Below, one piece after another: positions 1 through 6,561 of a DNA stretch of 17,698 nt. This DNA comes from CAZVIK01 sp964627045 (GTDB lineage Bacteria > Acidobacteriota > Terriglobia > Bryobacterales > Bryobacteraceae). The first letter of the stretch is position 1, and every line of letters starts with the position of its first letter. The translations under genes and the position numbers were made by a program. The DNA lies in contig CAZVIK010000069.1 in the NCBI GenBank assembly GCA_964627045.1, forward strand, positions 1 through 17,698. The letters are read 5' to 3'. The notes below the pieces were generated by a model. The model searched no databases. It saw nothing but the letters and a program-made list of their open reading frames with translations, and was not told the DNA's origin.

Positions 1-1575
1 GAAACCCTCCTTATCGGCGTCCAGGATCGCCACCAGGGAGACCTCGGGCAGGTCCAGGCCCTCGCGCAGAAGGTTGACGCCGATCAGGACGTCGAACTCG
101 CCCTTACGGAGGTCGCGCAGGATCTTGATGCGGTCCAGCGTGGCCACCTCCGAGTGCAGATAGGCGCACTTCACACCGGCCTCGGAGTAGTACTCGGCCA
201 GGTCCTCGGACATGCGCTTGGTGAGCGTGGTGACCAGCACACGCTCGTCCCGCTCGGCGCGAGCGCGGATTTCGCGCAGCAGGTCGTCCACCTGGCCGCG
301 TACGGGCCGCACCTCCACTTCCGGATCGATCAGCCCGGTGGGGCGGATGATCTGCTCGACCACGACGCCGGCCGACTTGGTCAGCTCGTAGGGCCCGGGC
401 GTGGCGGAAACGTAGACGACCTGGTTGACGCGGTGCTCGAATTCCTCGAAGGTGAGCGGGCGGTTGTCCAGCGCGCTGGGCAGGCGGAAACCGAAGTCCA
501 CCAGCGTTCCCTTACGCGAGCGGTCACCGTGGAACATGCCGCGGACCTGCGGCACGGTCTGGTGGCTCTCGTCGATGAACAGGAGCGAGTCCTGCGGCAG
601 GTAGTCGAGCAGCGTCGGCGGCGCTTCCCCGGCCAGGCGGCCAGAGAAGTGACGCGAGTAGTTTTCGATGCCGTGGCAGAAGCCGATCTCGCGAATCATC
701 TCCAGGTCGAACAGCGTGCGCTGGCTCAGGCGCTGCGCCTCCACCTGCTTGCCCTGCTTTTCCAGTTCGTGCCGCCACCAGTTGAGCTCCTCGCGGATGC
801 TCGCCATGGCCTTCTCCCGCGTCTCGGCGCTCATCACGTAGTGGGTCTTAGGGTAGATGGGAAGGCGCAGGTAGGTTTGGCGCACCTGGCCGGTGAGCGG
901 GTCGATGCGCGAAAGGCTTTCGATTTCGTCGCCCCACAATTCGATGCGATAGGCGTCGTCGTCGTAGGTGGGGAGAAGCTCGATGACGTCGCCGCGAACG
1001 CGGAACGTGCCCCGGCGGAAGTCGCTGTCGTTGCGCTCATAGAGGATTTCCACCAGTCGCCGGAGGATCTGCTCGCGCGAGACCTTCTGCCCTTTCTCGA
1101 GCATGAGCAGCATGCCGTAGTAGGCCTCGGGCGAACCCAGGCCGTAAATGCAGCTCACGCTGGCGATGATGACGCAATCGCGGCGTTCGAAAAGCGACTT
1201 GGTGGCCGAGAGGCGCAGCTTGTCTAGCTCGTCGTTGGTGGTCGCCTCCTTTTCGATGTAGACATCGCTGGACGGAATGTAGGCTTCCGGCTGGTAGTAA
1301 TCGTAGTAGCTTACGAAGTACTCGACGGCATTGGAGGGAAAGAACGTCCGGAACTCGTGGTAGAGCTGCGCCGCCAGAGTCTTGTTATGGGCCAACACCA
1401 GCGAAGGCCGCGCCACGCGTTCGATGACCTTGGCCATGGTGAACGTCTTGCCGGAGCCGGTGACGCCGAGAAGAACCTGGTGCTTTTCGCCGTCGGCCAA
1501 GCCGCGTACCAGTTGATCGATGGCCTGTTGCTGGTCCCCGCGCGGCTGGTAATCGACCCCGAGGCGAAAGCTCAT
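1..1575 (-). CDS. uvrB: UvrABC system protein B (excinuclease subunit B), C-terminus cut by window edge
   Basis: UvrB is the DNA-damage verification helicase of nucleotide excision repair. It is loaded by UvrA and then recruits UvrC to cut the damaged strand. The visible 525 residues begin MSFRLGVDYQPRGDQ. Walker A GVTGSGKT lies at about residues 37-44, and the tyrosine-rich beta-hairpin region (YYDYYQPEAYIP) follows. The helicase motif II box DESH is near 335-338. The reading leaves the window in the motif V region, at NLLREGLDLPEV followed by DADKEG. UvrB is usually about 660-670 residues, so motif VI and the C-terminal UVR domain that contacts UvrC lie outside the window. The ATG at 1573-1575 fits the family N-terminus. 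No Shine-Dalgarno precedes it; a TATACT hexamer sits 6 bases upstream, suggesting a leaderless mRNA. Identity is certain. Confidence 0.98.
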   Translation of the reverse strand, partial: MSFRLGVDYQPRGDQQQAIDQLVRGLADGEKHQVLLGVTGSGKTFTMAKVIERVARPSLVLAHNKTLAAQLYHEFRTFFPSNAVEYFVSYYDYYQPEAYIPSSDVYIEKEATTNDELDKLRLSATKSLFERRDCVIIASVSCIYGLGSPEAYYGMLLMLEKGQKVSREQILRRLVEILYERNDSDFRRGTFRVRGDVIELLPTYDDDAYRIELWGDEIESLSRIDPLTGQVRQTYLRLPIYPKTHYVMSAETREKAMASIREELNWWRHELEKQGKQVEAQRLSQRTLFDLEMIREIGFCHGIENYSRHFSGRLAGEAPPTLLDYLPQDSLLFIDESHQTVPQVRGMFHGDRSRKGTLVDFGFRLPSALDNRPLTFEEFEHRVNQVVYVSATPGPYELTKSAGVVVEQIIRPTGLIDPEVEVRPVRGQVDDLLREIRARAERDERVLVTTLTKRMSEDLAEYYSEAGVKCAYLHSEVATLDRIKILRDLRKGEFDVLIGVNLLREGLDLPEVSLVAILDADKEGF

Positions 1576-1581
1576 AGTCCG

Positions 1582-1587
1582 AGTATA
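1582..1587 (-). promoter_or_regulatory. -10 hexamer of a probable leaderless uvrB promoter
   Basis: Read on the minus strand this is TATACT, five of six matches to the consensus TATAAT, ending 6 bases before the uvrB ATG. Transcription would start at or beside the start codon, and no Shine-Dalgarno lies between. No convincing -35 box is visible 16-18 bases further upstream. Confidence 0.5.
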
Positions 1588-1651
1588 CCGGCTGGATTCC
1601 GGGCGGCCCGAGATCTCTCGCGGCGCCGCGCGCGATTACGTTTTTGGGGAT

Positions 1652-1671
1652 CGGGGTCTCCCCCGTTTTTT
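1652..1671 (+). terminator. Intrinsic-terminator-like hairpin reading rightward
   Basis: CGGGG (1652-1656), a TCTC loop and CCCCG (1661-1665) form a 5-bp all-GC hairpin followed directly by six T (1666-1671) on the plus strand. The T run is on the plus strand only, so it would stop rightward transcripts. However, the flanking genes (uvrB and tRNA-Arg) both run leftward. It could block antisense transcription out of uvrB, or be chance. The stem is short. Confidence 0.4.
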
Positions 1672-1700
1672 AGCCTAGAGCCTTTTATTGGGATTTGGGG

Positions 1701-1777
1701 TGGTGCGCCTGGAGTGATTCGAACACCCGACCTTCTGGTTCGTAGCCAGACGCTCTATCCAACTGAGCTACAGGCGC
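1701..1777 (-). tRNA. tRNA-Arg, anticodon ACG, CCA encoded
   Basis: A full cloverleaf reads on the minus strand. Acceptor arm GCGCCTG (1771-1777) pairs with CAGGCGC (1705-1711), followed by discriminator A at 1704 and an encoded CCA (1701-1703). The D-arm contains GTAGCTCAGTTGG. The anticodon stem TCTGG/CCAGA encloses CTACGAA with anticodon ACG at 1741-1743. The T-arm has GGTTCGAATC-like bases (GTGTTCGAATCAC). Length is 77. ACG arginine tRNA is normally edited to ICG by TadA and reads CGU, CGC and CGA codons. It stands alone between uvrB and the divergent Mur-ligase gene. Confidence 0.97.
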
Positions 1778-1786
1778 GCAAACATC

Positions 1787-1792
1787 AGTTTA
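1787..1792 (-). promoter_or_regulatory. Possible -10 box for tRNA-Arg
   Basis: TAAACT on the minus strand lies 9 bases upstream of the mature tRNA 5' end, about where a -10 box is expected. The -35 region 17 bases further upstream does not resemble TTGACA, so confidence is low. Confidence 0.35.
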
Positions 1793-1852
1793 GCAGAAAT
1801 CGGGCGAAGGGCCACGTGGCGGGCGTCGCGGTATCCGGGGCAGAATTGAGGC

Positions 1853-3151
1853 ATGGGTCTTTCGGCGCGGCGAGCGAATCTCTGGGCGAGACAGGTCATC
1901 GCCCGCAAGGTGCTCAAGGCGGCCGCCCCTTTGATCATCCTCGCCGCCAGGCTGTGGCGCGCCCTGTTGTTTCGAACGACCTTCATCGGAATTACCGGGA
2001 GCTTGGGAAAAACCACCACCAAGGAAACCCTGGCGGCAATCTTCGCGGCGCAGGCGCCCACCTACCGGACGCGCGGAAATCAGAACGGCGGGCTCATGCC
2101 GGCCATCAACCTGTTGCGGGTGCGGCCCTGGCACCGGTTCGCCGTGTTTGAATTCGGCATCTCGAAACCGAATCAGATGGGCCACATAGCGGACTTGGTC
2201 CGGCCCCATCTCGCCATCGTTCTCGGCCTAGCCCGCGTGCACACCAAGGGCTTCAAGGACCGTGCTGAGTACGCAGCGGAAAAAGCCGCCCTGCTTCCGC
2301 ACGTGGCCGGCGGCGGCACGGTGTTGCTGAACGCCGACGATGCAGCCCAGCGCGGCTTCGAGGCGCCGGCGGGAGTGCGCGTGCTGCGTTTCGGCCTGAC
2401 GGAGGGAGCCGACTATCGGGCGGAGGCGATCACGGCGTCGTGGCCCGACCGGCTTGCGTTTCGGATCGAGCGCAAGGGGCAATCCTGGCCGGTGCAAACC
2501 CAGTTGTTGGGTTCCCACTGGGCGCCCTCGATCCTGGCGGCCGTGGCGGCGGCCGAGCAGTGCGGCATACCGGTCGAGAAGGCTGCCGCTGCCGTGCGGG
2601 ACGCGCGGCCCTACGTAGCCCGCCTCGAACCGGTGACGCTTCCCAACGGCGCCACGATCATTCGCGACGACTATAGTTGTTCGGTCGACGGGTTCCAGGC
2701 CGGTCTCCGATTTCTGAGGGAGGCGCGAGCGCTCCGGCGTATGCTGGTGTTTTCCGACGTCTCGGATTCCGAGGTAAATCGCCGAAGCCGCCTCCGGCAA
2801 CTGGGAACTGCCGTGGCCGGCTGGCTGGATCTGTTGGTGTTGTCCGGTCACGATTCGGCCTACGGGAGGCGCAAGGTCATCGAATCCGGCATGGCTCCGG
2901 AGGCGGCGTTCGCCTTCGAAACGCTACGCGAGACCAGCGAGTTCCTGCGCCGCGAACTCCGCCCGGAGGACCTGGTGCTGCTGGCCGGAAGGACCTCGGA
3001 CCACGTCACGCGGGTCTTTTTTGCGCAAGCCGGTTCGGTACAATGCTGGCGCGAGCCGTGTCCGAAAAAGTGTTTGTGCGACGGGTGTTGGGAGTTGGGC
3101 TTTGCGCCCGACGGCAGCTTTGTTCCGCCGACGGCGGGCCGGATCGTCTAG
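1853..3151 (+). CDS. MurF-like Mur ligase family protein lacking the N-terminal substrate domain, with a Cys-rich tail
   Basis: This 432-residue protein has the ATP-binding and C-terminal domains of Mur ligases, closest to MurF (UDP-MurNAc-tripeptide:D-Ala-D-Ala ligase). The P-loop GITGSLGKTTTKE is at about 46-58. FEFGISKPNQMGHIA and an LNADD box follow, then a C-terminal domain with ARLEPV and RDDYSCSVDG, where true MurF has DDSYNANP. MurF normally starts with a roughly 80-residue UDP-binding domain; here only about 45 residues precede the P-loop, including a hydrophobic stretch at 23-40. The last 39 residues carry cysteines at about 398, 403, 407, 409 and 412, a likely metal-binding knuckle. 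The substrate is therefore probably not standard UDP-MurNAc-tripeptide. The start has no Shine-Dalgarno. The stop overlaps the stop of convergent hpnI on the bases CTAG. Confidence 0.82.
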   Translation: MGLSARRANLWARQVIARKVLKAAAPLIILAARLWRALLFRTTFIGITGSLGKTTTKETLAAIFAAQAPTYRTRGNQNGGLMPAINLLRVRPWHRFAVFEFGISKPNQMGHIADLVRPHLAIVLGLARVHTKGFKDRAEYAAEKAALLPHVAGGGTVLLNADDAAQRGFEAPAGVRVLRFGLTEGADYRAEAITASWPDRLAFRIERKGQSWPVQTQLLGSHWAPSILAAVAAAEQCGIPVEKAAAAVRDARPYVARLEPVTLPNGATIIRDDYSCSVDGFQAGLRFLREARALRRMLVFSDVSDSEVNRRSRLRQLGTAVAGWLDLLVLSGHDSAYGRRKVIESGMAPEAAFAFETLRETSEFLRRELRPEDLVLLAGRTSDHVTRVFFAQAGSVQCWREPCPKKCLCDGCWELGFAPDGSFVPPTAGRIV

Positions 3152-4248
3152 GAAAGCCGCTGGATCGTTCCGCCGGGCAACAGGCGCAGGCGCACGCCGC
3201 GCCACTCGACGGCGTCGCCGGCGAGCCCGCACAACCAGACGCCGAAGCCCCACAGATCGCGCAACGGGACCAGCGGGAGAAGACGGAGCGCTTCGCGGCT
3301 GCGAAGCACGCCCCACCCCGTAAGCAACCCGGAGAGCATCCGCAGCGCCAGCAGTCCCGTCGCGGCCCACGAGGCGCCGGCCAGGAACGCCAGCACGGCC
3401 CACAGGCTGGCGTTGGCGAGCGGCAGTCCCAGGTATGCGCCGCGCGAAATGCGGATGGTGCGGGCCCAGCGAACCTGGTGACGCCAGACCTCGCTCCAGG
3501 AGCGTCCGGAAAGCGCGGTCTCGACGGCCACCCGCGCCAGGACCACCTTCATCCCGGATTGTGTGATTCGCTTGCCCAGTTGGTAGTCGTCGGCCAGGTA
3601 GTCCGCCAACGCCTCGAAGCCCCCGGCGCGGCGGAGGTCCTCGGCCCGGAACAAAAGCGTGGAACCGAGCGCGAACTCCCGCACGCCGGCCAGCGGGGCC
3701 ACCAGGACACCTGGCGCGAAGTCCGTCGCGATGCCCAAGGCCTCCCAGCGGCCGGGCCAGTGATCCGCCGTGGCGCGGTAAAGGCAGGTGACCAAGCCAA
3801 CGGCCGGGTCTTCCAGCCATCCGGCCAGGCGGCGTAGGTAATCCGGCGGCACGCGTATGTCACTGTCGTTGACCAACCACAGAGGGTGGCGCGCCTCCTT
3901 GGCCAAATCGATGAGGGCGCCGACTTTCCCGTTGGGAGCGTTGGTTGAGACCATCACCAGGCGGACACGGTCCGGGAACTCCTGGACCAGACGCCGGACT
4001 TCGGGGAGCGCCGGGTCGGCCGGGTCGGACGCGCCGAACAGGACCTCGTAAGAAGGGTAGTCCAATTGGGCGTGCGAACGGACGGCTTCGCCGAACCGGG
4101 GGTCCAAGCCGCGCAGCGGCTTCAGGATCGAAACCGGGGGCAAGGCCGAGGGCGCGGGGTCGCGTTTTGTCAGGTGTTTGATGGAGGCGGCAATCGCCAT
4201 CAACTGGTAGGCGGCCGCCGCTGCGACGATGAGCAGAACGGCGATCAC
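3148..4248 (-). CDS. hpnI: Hopanoid-associated glycosyltransferase HpnI (GT21/ceramide-glucosyltransferase-like)
   Basis: HpnI-type enzymes transfer N-acetylglucosamine to bacteriohopanetetrol at the membrane. The protein is 366 residues, starting at GTG 4248, whose GTGA overlaps the stop of the upstream SMR gene. An N-terminal membrane helix spans about 2-22. A family-2-fold glycosyltransferase domain starts at PPVSILKPLRGLD (about 37-49), with a DxD-type box NDSDIRV near 127-133. DDYQLGKR is at about 220-227 and an H-x-x-R-W box (HQVRW) at about 257-261, the GT21 signature set. Hydrophobic segments near the C-terminus would anchor it. The frame stays open upstream of 4248, but that part lies inside the SMR gene and looks non-native. 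It is the last gene of the hpnJ operon. Position beside hpnJ favours HpnI over a generic ceramide glucosyltransferase. Confidence 0.88.
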   Translation of the reverse strand: MIAVLLIVAAAAAYQLMAIAASIKHLTKRDPAPSALPPVSILKPLRGLDPRFGEAVRSHAQLDYPSYEVLFGASDPADPALPEVRRLVQEFPDRVRLVMVSTNAPNGKVGALIDLAKEARHPLWLVNDSDIRVPPDYLRRLAGWLEDPAVGLVTCLYRATADHWPGRWEALGIATDFAPGVLVAPLAGVREFALGSTLLFRAEDLRRAGGFEALADYLADDYQLGKRITQSGMKVVLARVAVETALSGRSWSEVWRHQVRWARTIRISRGAYLGLPLANASLWAVLAFLAGASWAATGLLALRMLSGLLTGWGVLRSREALRLLPLVPLRDLWGFGVWLCGLAGDAVEWRGVRLRLLPGGTIQRLS

Positions 4249-4607
4249 AGCGCCACCAACGCTACCCCGCAGGCGACCATCAGCGCCCCGGCCCAACGCT
4301 TCCGGCTGATCCGCTCTTTGAGGATGTACCTGGCGAGAATCGTTTCCAAAACGTAAGTGGCGGCGGTGGCCGGTACGGCGAAGCTCAAGTCGGCGGTCTT
4401 GAGCAGCGTCAGGAAGGCGAAGAACGAGACGGCCATGAACGCGATCGAGGCCAGCACGTGCAGGTTGCGGGCGACGCGAGCCAAGGCGCGGCCCAGGGCC
4501 GTGGGCCGGAAATCGCGGATCTCTCCGTGCCGCTTCATGGCGACGGTTTGCAACAACTCGCCGAGCGTCGTCGATACCACGATGATCGCCACCAGGAGCC
4601 ACTTCAT
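4245..4607 (-). CDS. Small SMR/EamA-type membrane protein, partner 2 (ArnF-like candidate flippase subunit)
   Basis: This 120-residue, four-helix protein starts MKWLLVAIIVVSTTLGELL. The helix-3/4 block reads TADLSFAVPATAATYVLE, then LKERISRKRWAGALMVACGV, the C-terminal signature of small multidrug-resistance/EamA proteins. The first loop (about 25-50) is rich in Arg and Lys, so the positive-inside rule puts the N-terminus outside, opposite to its upstream partner. It overlaps that partner by ATGA (4604-4607) and hpnI by GTGA (4245-4248), implying coupled translation. ArnE/ArnF, a pair of proteins of this size, flip undecaprenyl-phosphate-Ara4N. Here the operon suggests a glycosylated hopanoid as cargo; that is inference. 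A drug exporter is less likely in this setting. Confidence 0.83.
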   Translation of the reverse strand: MKWLLVAIIVVSTTLGELLQTVAMKRHGEIRDFRPTALGRALARVARNLHVLASIAFMAVSFFAFLTLLKTADLSFAVPATAATYVLETILARYILKERISRKRWAGALMVACGVALVAL

Positions 4608-5017
4608 TGGCCGCGATCCCCATCCATCGGGCCCGGCGTGGTGCGAACCGGCGTGCCGCCGACAAGGAAGACGCCCAGAACGATGAGGGCCACTCCGGTC
4701 CACCGGCCGGCCGAGACGCGCTCGGCCAGAAAGACCCGCCCCATCAGGGCCGTCAGAACGTAGCCGAGGGCGGTTACGGGAAGCACGTAGCTGAGGTCGG
4801 CCCAACTCAGCAGCGCCATGCGCGAGAGCATCCAGAGGATCAGCAGAGAGACGCCCAGAAGAACCCAGGGGTTCAGCAGCGCCGAGAGCAAAAAGCCTTC
4901 GCCCGCGCCGCTCTTCATGCCGCGGCTCAGAAAGAAGTTGCCGAGCACACTCGAGAGGATCACGACGGCGGCGACCAGCCGGGTCCTGAACCGGAGCCGC
5001 TCGGGCGGGGTGTTCAT
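4604..5017 (-). CDS. Small SMR/EamA-type membrane protein, partner 1 (ArnE-like candidate flippase subunit)
   Basis: This 137-residue protein starts MNTPPERLRFRTRLVAAVV and has four predicted helices. The region WADLSYVLPVTALGYVLTAL followed by FLAERVSAGRWTGVALIVLGV aligns by eye with the downstream partner (shared pattern ADLS, P.TA..YVL, ER.S..RW.G), so the two look like diverged duplicates. The Arg-rich N-terminus suggests N-inside topology, opposite to the partner, as expected of an antiparallel heterodimer. The ATG at 5017 overlaps the hpnJ stop by ATGA. About 17 polar residues trail the last helix (PVRTTPGPMDGDRGQ). The role is inferred as lipid-linked sugar flipping in hopanoid decoration. 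Confidence 0.83.
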   Translation of the reverse strand: MNTPPERLRFRTRLVAAVVILSSVLGNFFLSRGMKSGAGEGFLLSALLNPWVLLGVSLLILWMLSRMALLSWADLSYVLPVTALGYVLTALMGRVFLAERVSAGRWTGVALIVLGVFLVGGTPVRTTPGPMDGDRGQ

Positions 5018-6474
5018 GGGCGTGCGTCGTCCTGGGGCGGCGCGGCGGACTTCTGCTCCCTTACGAACCGTTTTCGCTTGTGTCGCAGGGAGAGGTATTC
5101 GCGGGCCTCTTTGTAGAGGCGGCGGCGTTCGTTGGAATCGAACATGGCCCGGCGCACGATGCGCCAGGCGACGCGGGGGCGGAAGTAGTATTCGCCGTAG
5201 AAACGCTCGACCCAATCGACCAATTCGGCGCGGTCCAGCCCCGGATAGATGATGTTCGGAAGCTGGTGGCCGGACTCGTCGGTCATCGAATCGATGGTGA
5301 TGAGCCCGTTGCGCTGGACGTAGTCGTAGAACTCGGTTCCCGGGTAGGGATGCGCGATGGAAACCTGGATGGTCTCGACATCGAGCCGCTTGGCGAAGTC
5401 CACGGTGCGCTGAAGGCTTTCCCGCGTTTCACCGGGCAGGCCGACGATGAAGTCGCCGTGGATGGCCAGGCCGAGCTTGCGTGCACTCTCGGTGAAGCGC
5501 AGCGCCATCTCGACGGTGGCGCCCTTCTTGATGTTCTTGAGAATCTGCGGGTCGCCCGACTCGTAGCCGACGATCATCAGGCGGCAACCGGCCTCCTTCA
5601 TGGCCTTGAGCGTGTCGTAGTCCGTGGTGACGCGCGAGGTGCACGACCAGGTGATCTTCAGTGGCTTCAGGGCGGCGCAGACTTCTAGAGTGCGCGCCTT
5701 CTGGTAGTTGAAGGTGTCGTCGTCAAAGAAGATCTCCCGCAGGCCGGGGAAGGTCTCCCAGGCGTAGCGGGCTTCACTCGCGACATCAACCGCCGAGCGC
5801 CTGCGCCAACGGTGGCCGGAGTGCGTCTGCGGCCAAAGGCAAAAGGTGCACATGGCCGGACAGCCGCGCGAGCTGTAGAACGCCACGTAGGGATGGAGCA
5901 GGAACGGCACGTTGTAGCGCGTGAAATCCAGGTCGCGCTGGTAGGTTCGGGTGACCCAGGGGAGTGCGTCGAGGTCTTCGATCGCCGGCGCCTCCGGGTT
6001 GTGGGCGAAGCCGCCGTTGGCGCGAAAACTGGCGCCGGGCAATTCGGCGAAAGGCCTGCCGTTGGCATAATCGACTACCTGGCGATCGAACTCGCCGCGC
6101 ACGACGAAATCGATGGCGCGCGAGGAGGCCAAGACCCGTTCCGGTTCGACGGCCACCGGCGGGCCGACGAAGGCGACCTTCAGCGCCGGGTTGAGGTCCT
6201 TCATGCGCTCGGCGATCTGAATGTCCACGTGCAAGCCCGGGGTCGAGGTGAATAAAACCAGGAACTCGAAGTCGCGCGCCATGGCCACGGTCTGGTCGAT
6301 GGTGATCTTGTGCGGTGGGGCGTCGACGACCCTGCTATCGGCGAGCATTCCACCCGGATAGCAGAGCCACACCGGATACCAGTAGGATTCGATCTCGCGC
6401 GTGGCGGGCCAGCGTGAACCGGCGCCGCCGTCAAATCCTTCAAACGAGGGCGGATTGAGGAGGAGGGTCCTCAT
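5014..6474 (-). CDS. hpnJ: Hopanoid-associated B12-binding radical SAM protein HpnJ
   Basis: HpnJ is the radical SAM enzyme that, in hopanoid producers, converts glucosaminyl-bacteriohopanetetrol to the ring-contracted cyclitol ether. The 486-residue protein starts MRTLLLNPPSFEGFDGGAGS, an HpnJ-typical N-terminus. A cobalamin-binding-type domain covers about 1-150. The 4Fe-4S motif C-x3-C-x2-C has Cys at 205, 209 and 212 in RGCPAMCTFC. A radical SAM barrel follows, with FFDDDTFN, GYESGDPQIL and GDFIVGLPGE. It heads a four-gene operon with overlapping ends. The product of HpnI and the deacetylase HpnK would be its substrate; no hpnK, hpnG, hpnH or shc gene is in the window. A perfect palindrome lies 3 bases upstream of the ATG. 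Confidence 0.93.
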   Translation of the reverse strand: MRTLLLNPPSFEGFDGGAGSRWPATREIESYWYPVWLCYPGGMLADSRVVDAPPHKITIDQTVAMARDFEFLVLFTSTPGLHVDIQIAERMKDLNPALKVAFVGPPVAVEPERVLASSRAIDFVVRGEFDRQVVDYANGRPFAELPGASFRANGGFAHNPEAPAIEDLDALPWVTRTYQRDLDFTRYNVPFLLHPYVAFYSSRGCPAMCTFCLWPQTHSGHRWRRRSAVDVASEARYAWETFPGLREIFFDDDTFNYQKARTLEVCAALKPLKITWSCTSRVTTDYDTLKAMKEAGCRLMIVGYESGDPQILKNIKKGATVEMALRFTESARKLGLAIHGDFIVGLPGETRESLQRTVDFAKRLDVETIQVSIAHPYPGTEFYDYVQRNGLITIDSMTDESGHQLPNIIYPGLDRAELVDWVERFYGEYYFRPRVAWRIVRRAMFDSNERRRLYKEAREYLSLRHKRKRFVREQKSAAPPQDDARP

Positions 6475-6477
6475 GGG

Positions 6478-6498
6478 GCCTTACTTTGAGTGTAAGGC
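6478..6498 (-). promoter_or_regulatory. Perfect 7-7-7 palindrome directly before hpnJ
   Basis: GCCTTAC (6478-6484), 7 spacer bases and GTAAGGC (6492-6498) form an exact inverted repeat ending 3 bases before the hpnJ start codon. On the minus strand its first arm overlaps a -10-like TACACT (6489-6494), and its second arm holds the only Shine-Dalgarno-like bases (TAAGG). It could be a repressor operator or an mRNA hairpin hiding the ribosome site. Confidence 0.45.
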
Positions 6499-6561
6499 AC
6501 GCGGGAGCGGGTGACCAAGGAACGGCCCTGTCCCAGTGTACGCAACGAAAACGCGTGGACT

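Noticed and set aside
154..1227. Long rightward open frame opposite uvrB
   Set aside because: It is the antisense of a certain uvrB reading. Its composition (runs of His, Gln, Ala, Val) is typical of antisense frames in GC-rich DNA.
4249..4665. N-terminal extension of hpnI
   Set aside because: The frame is open, but this stretch lies within the SMR gene, reads as Arg-rich shadow text, and the GTG at 4248 gives the family-like N-terminal helix with a GTGA overlap.
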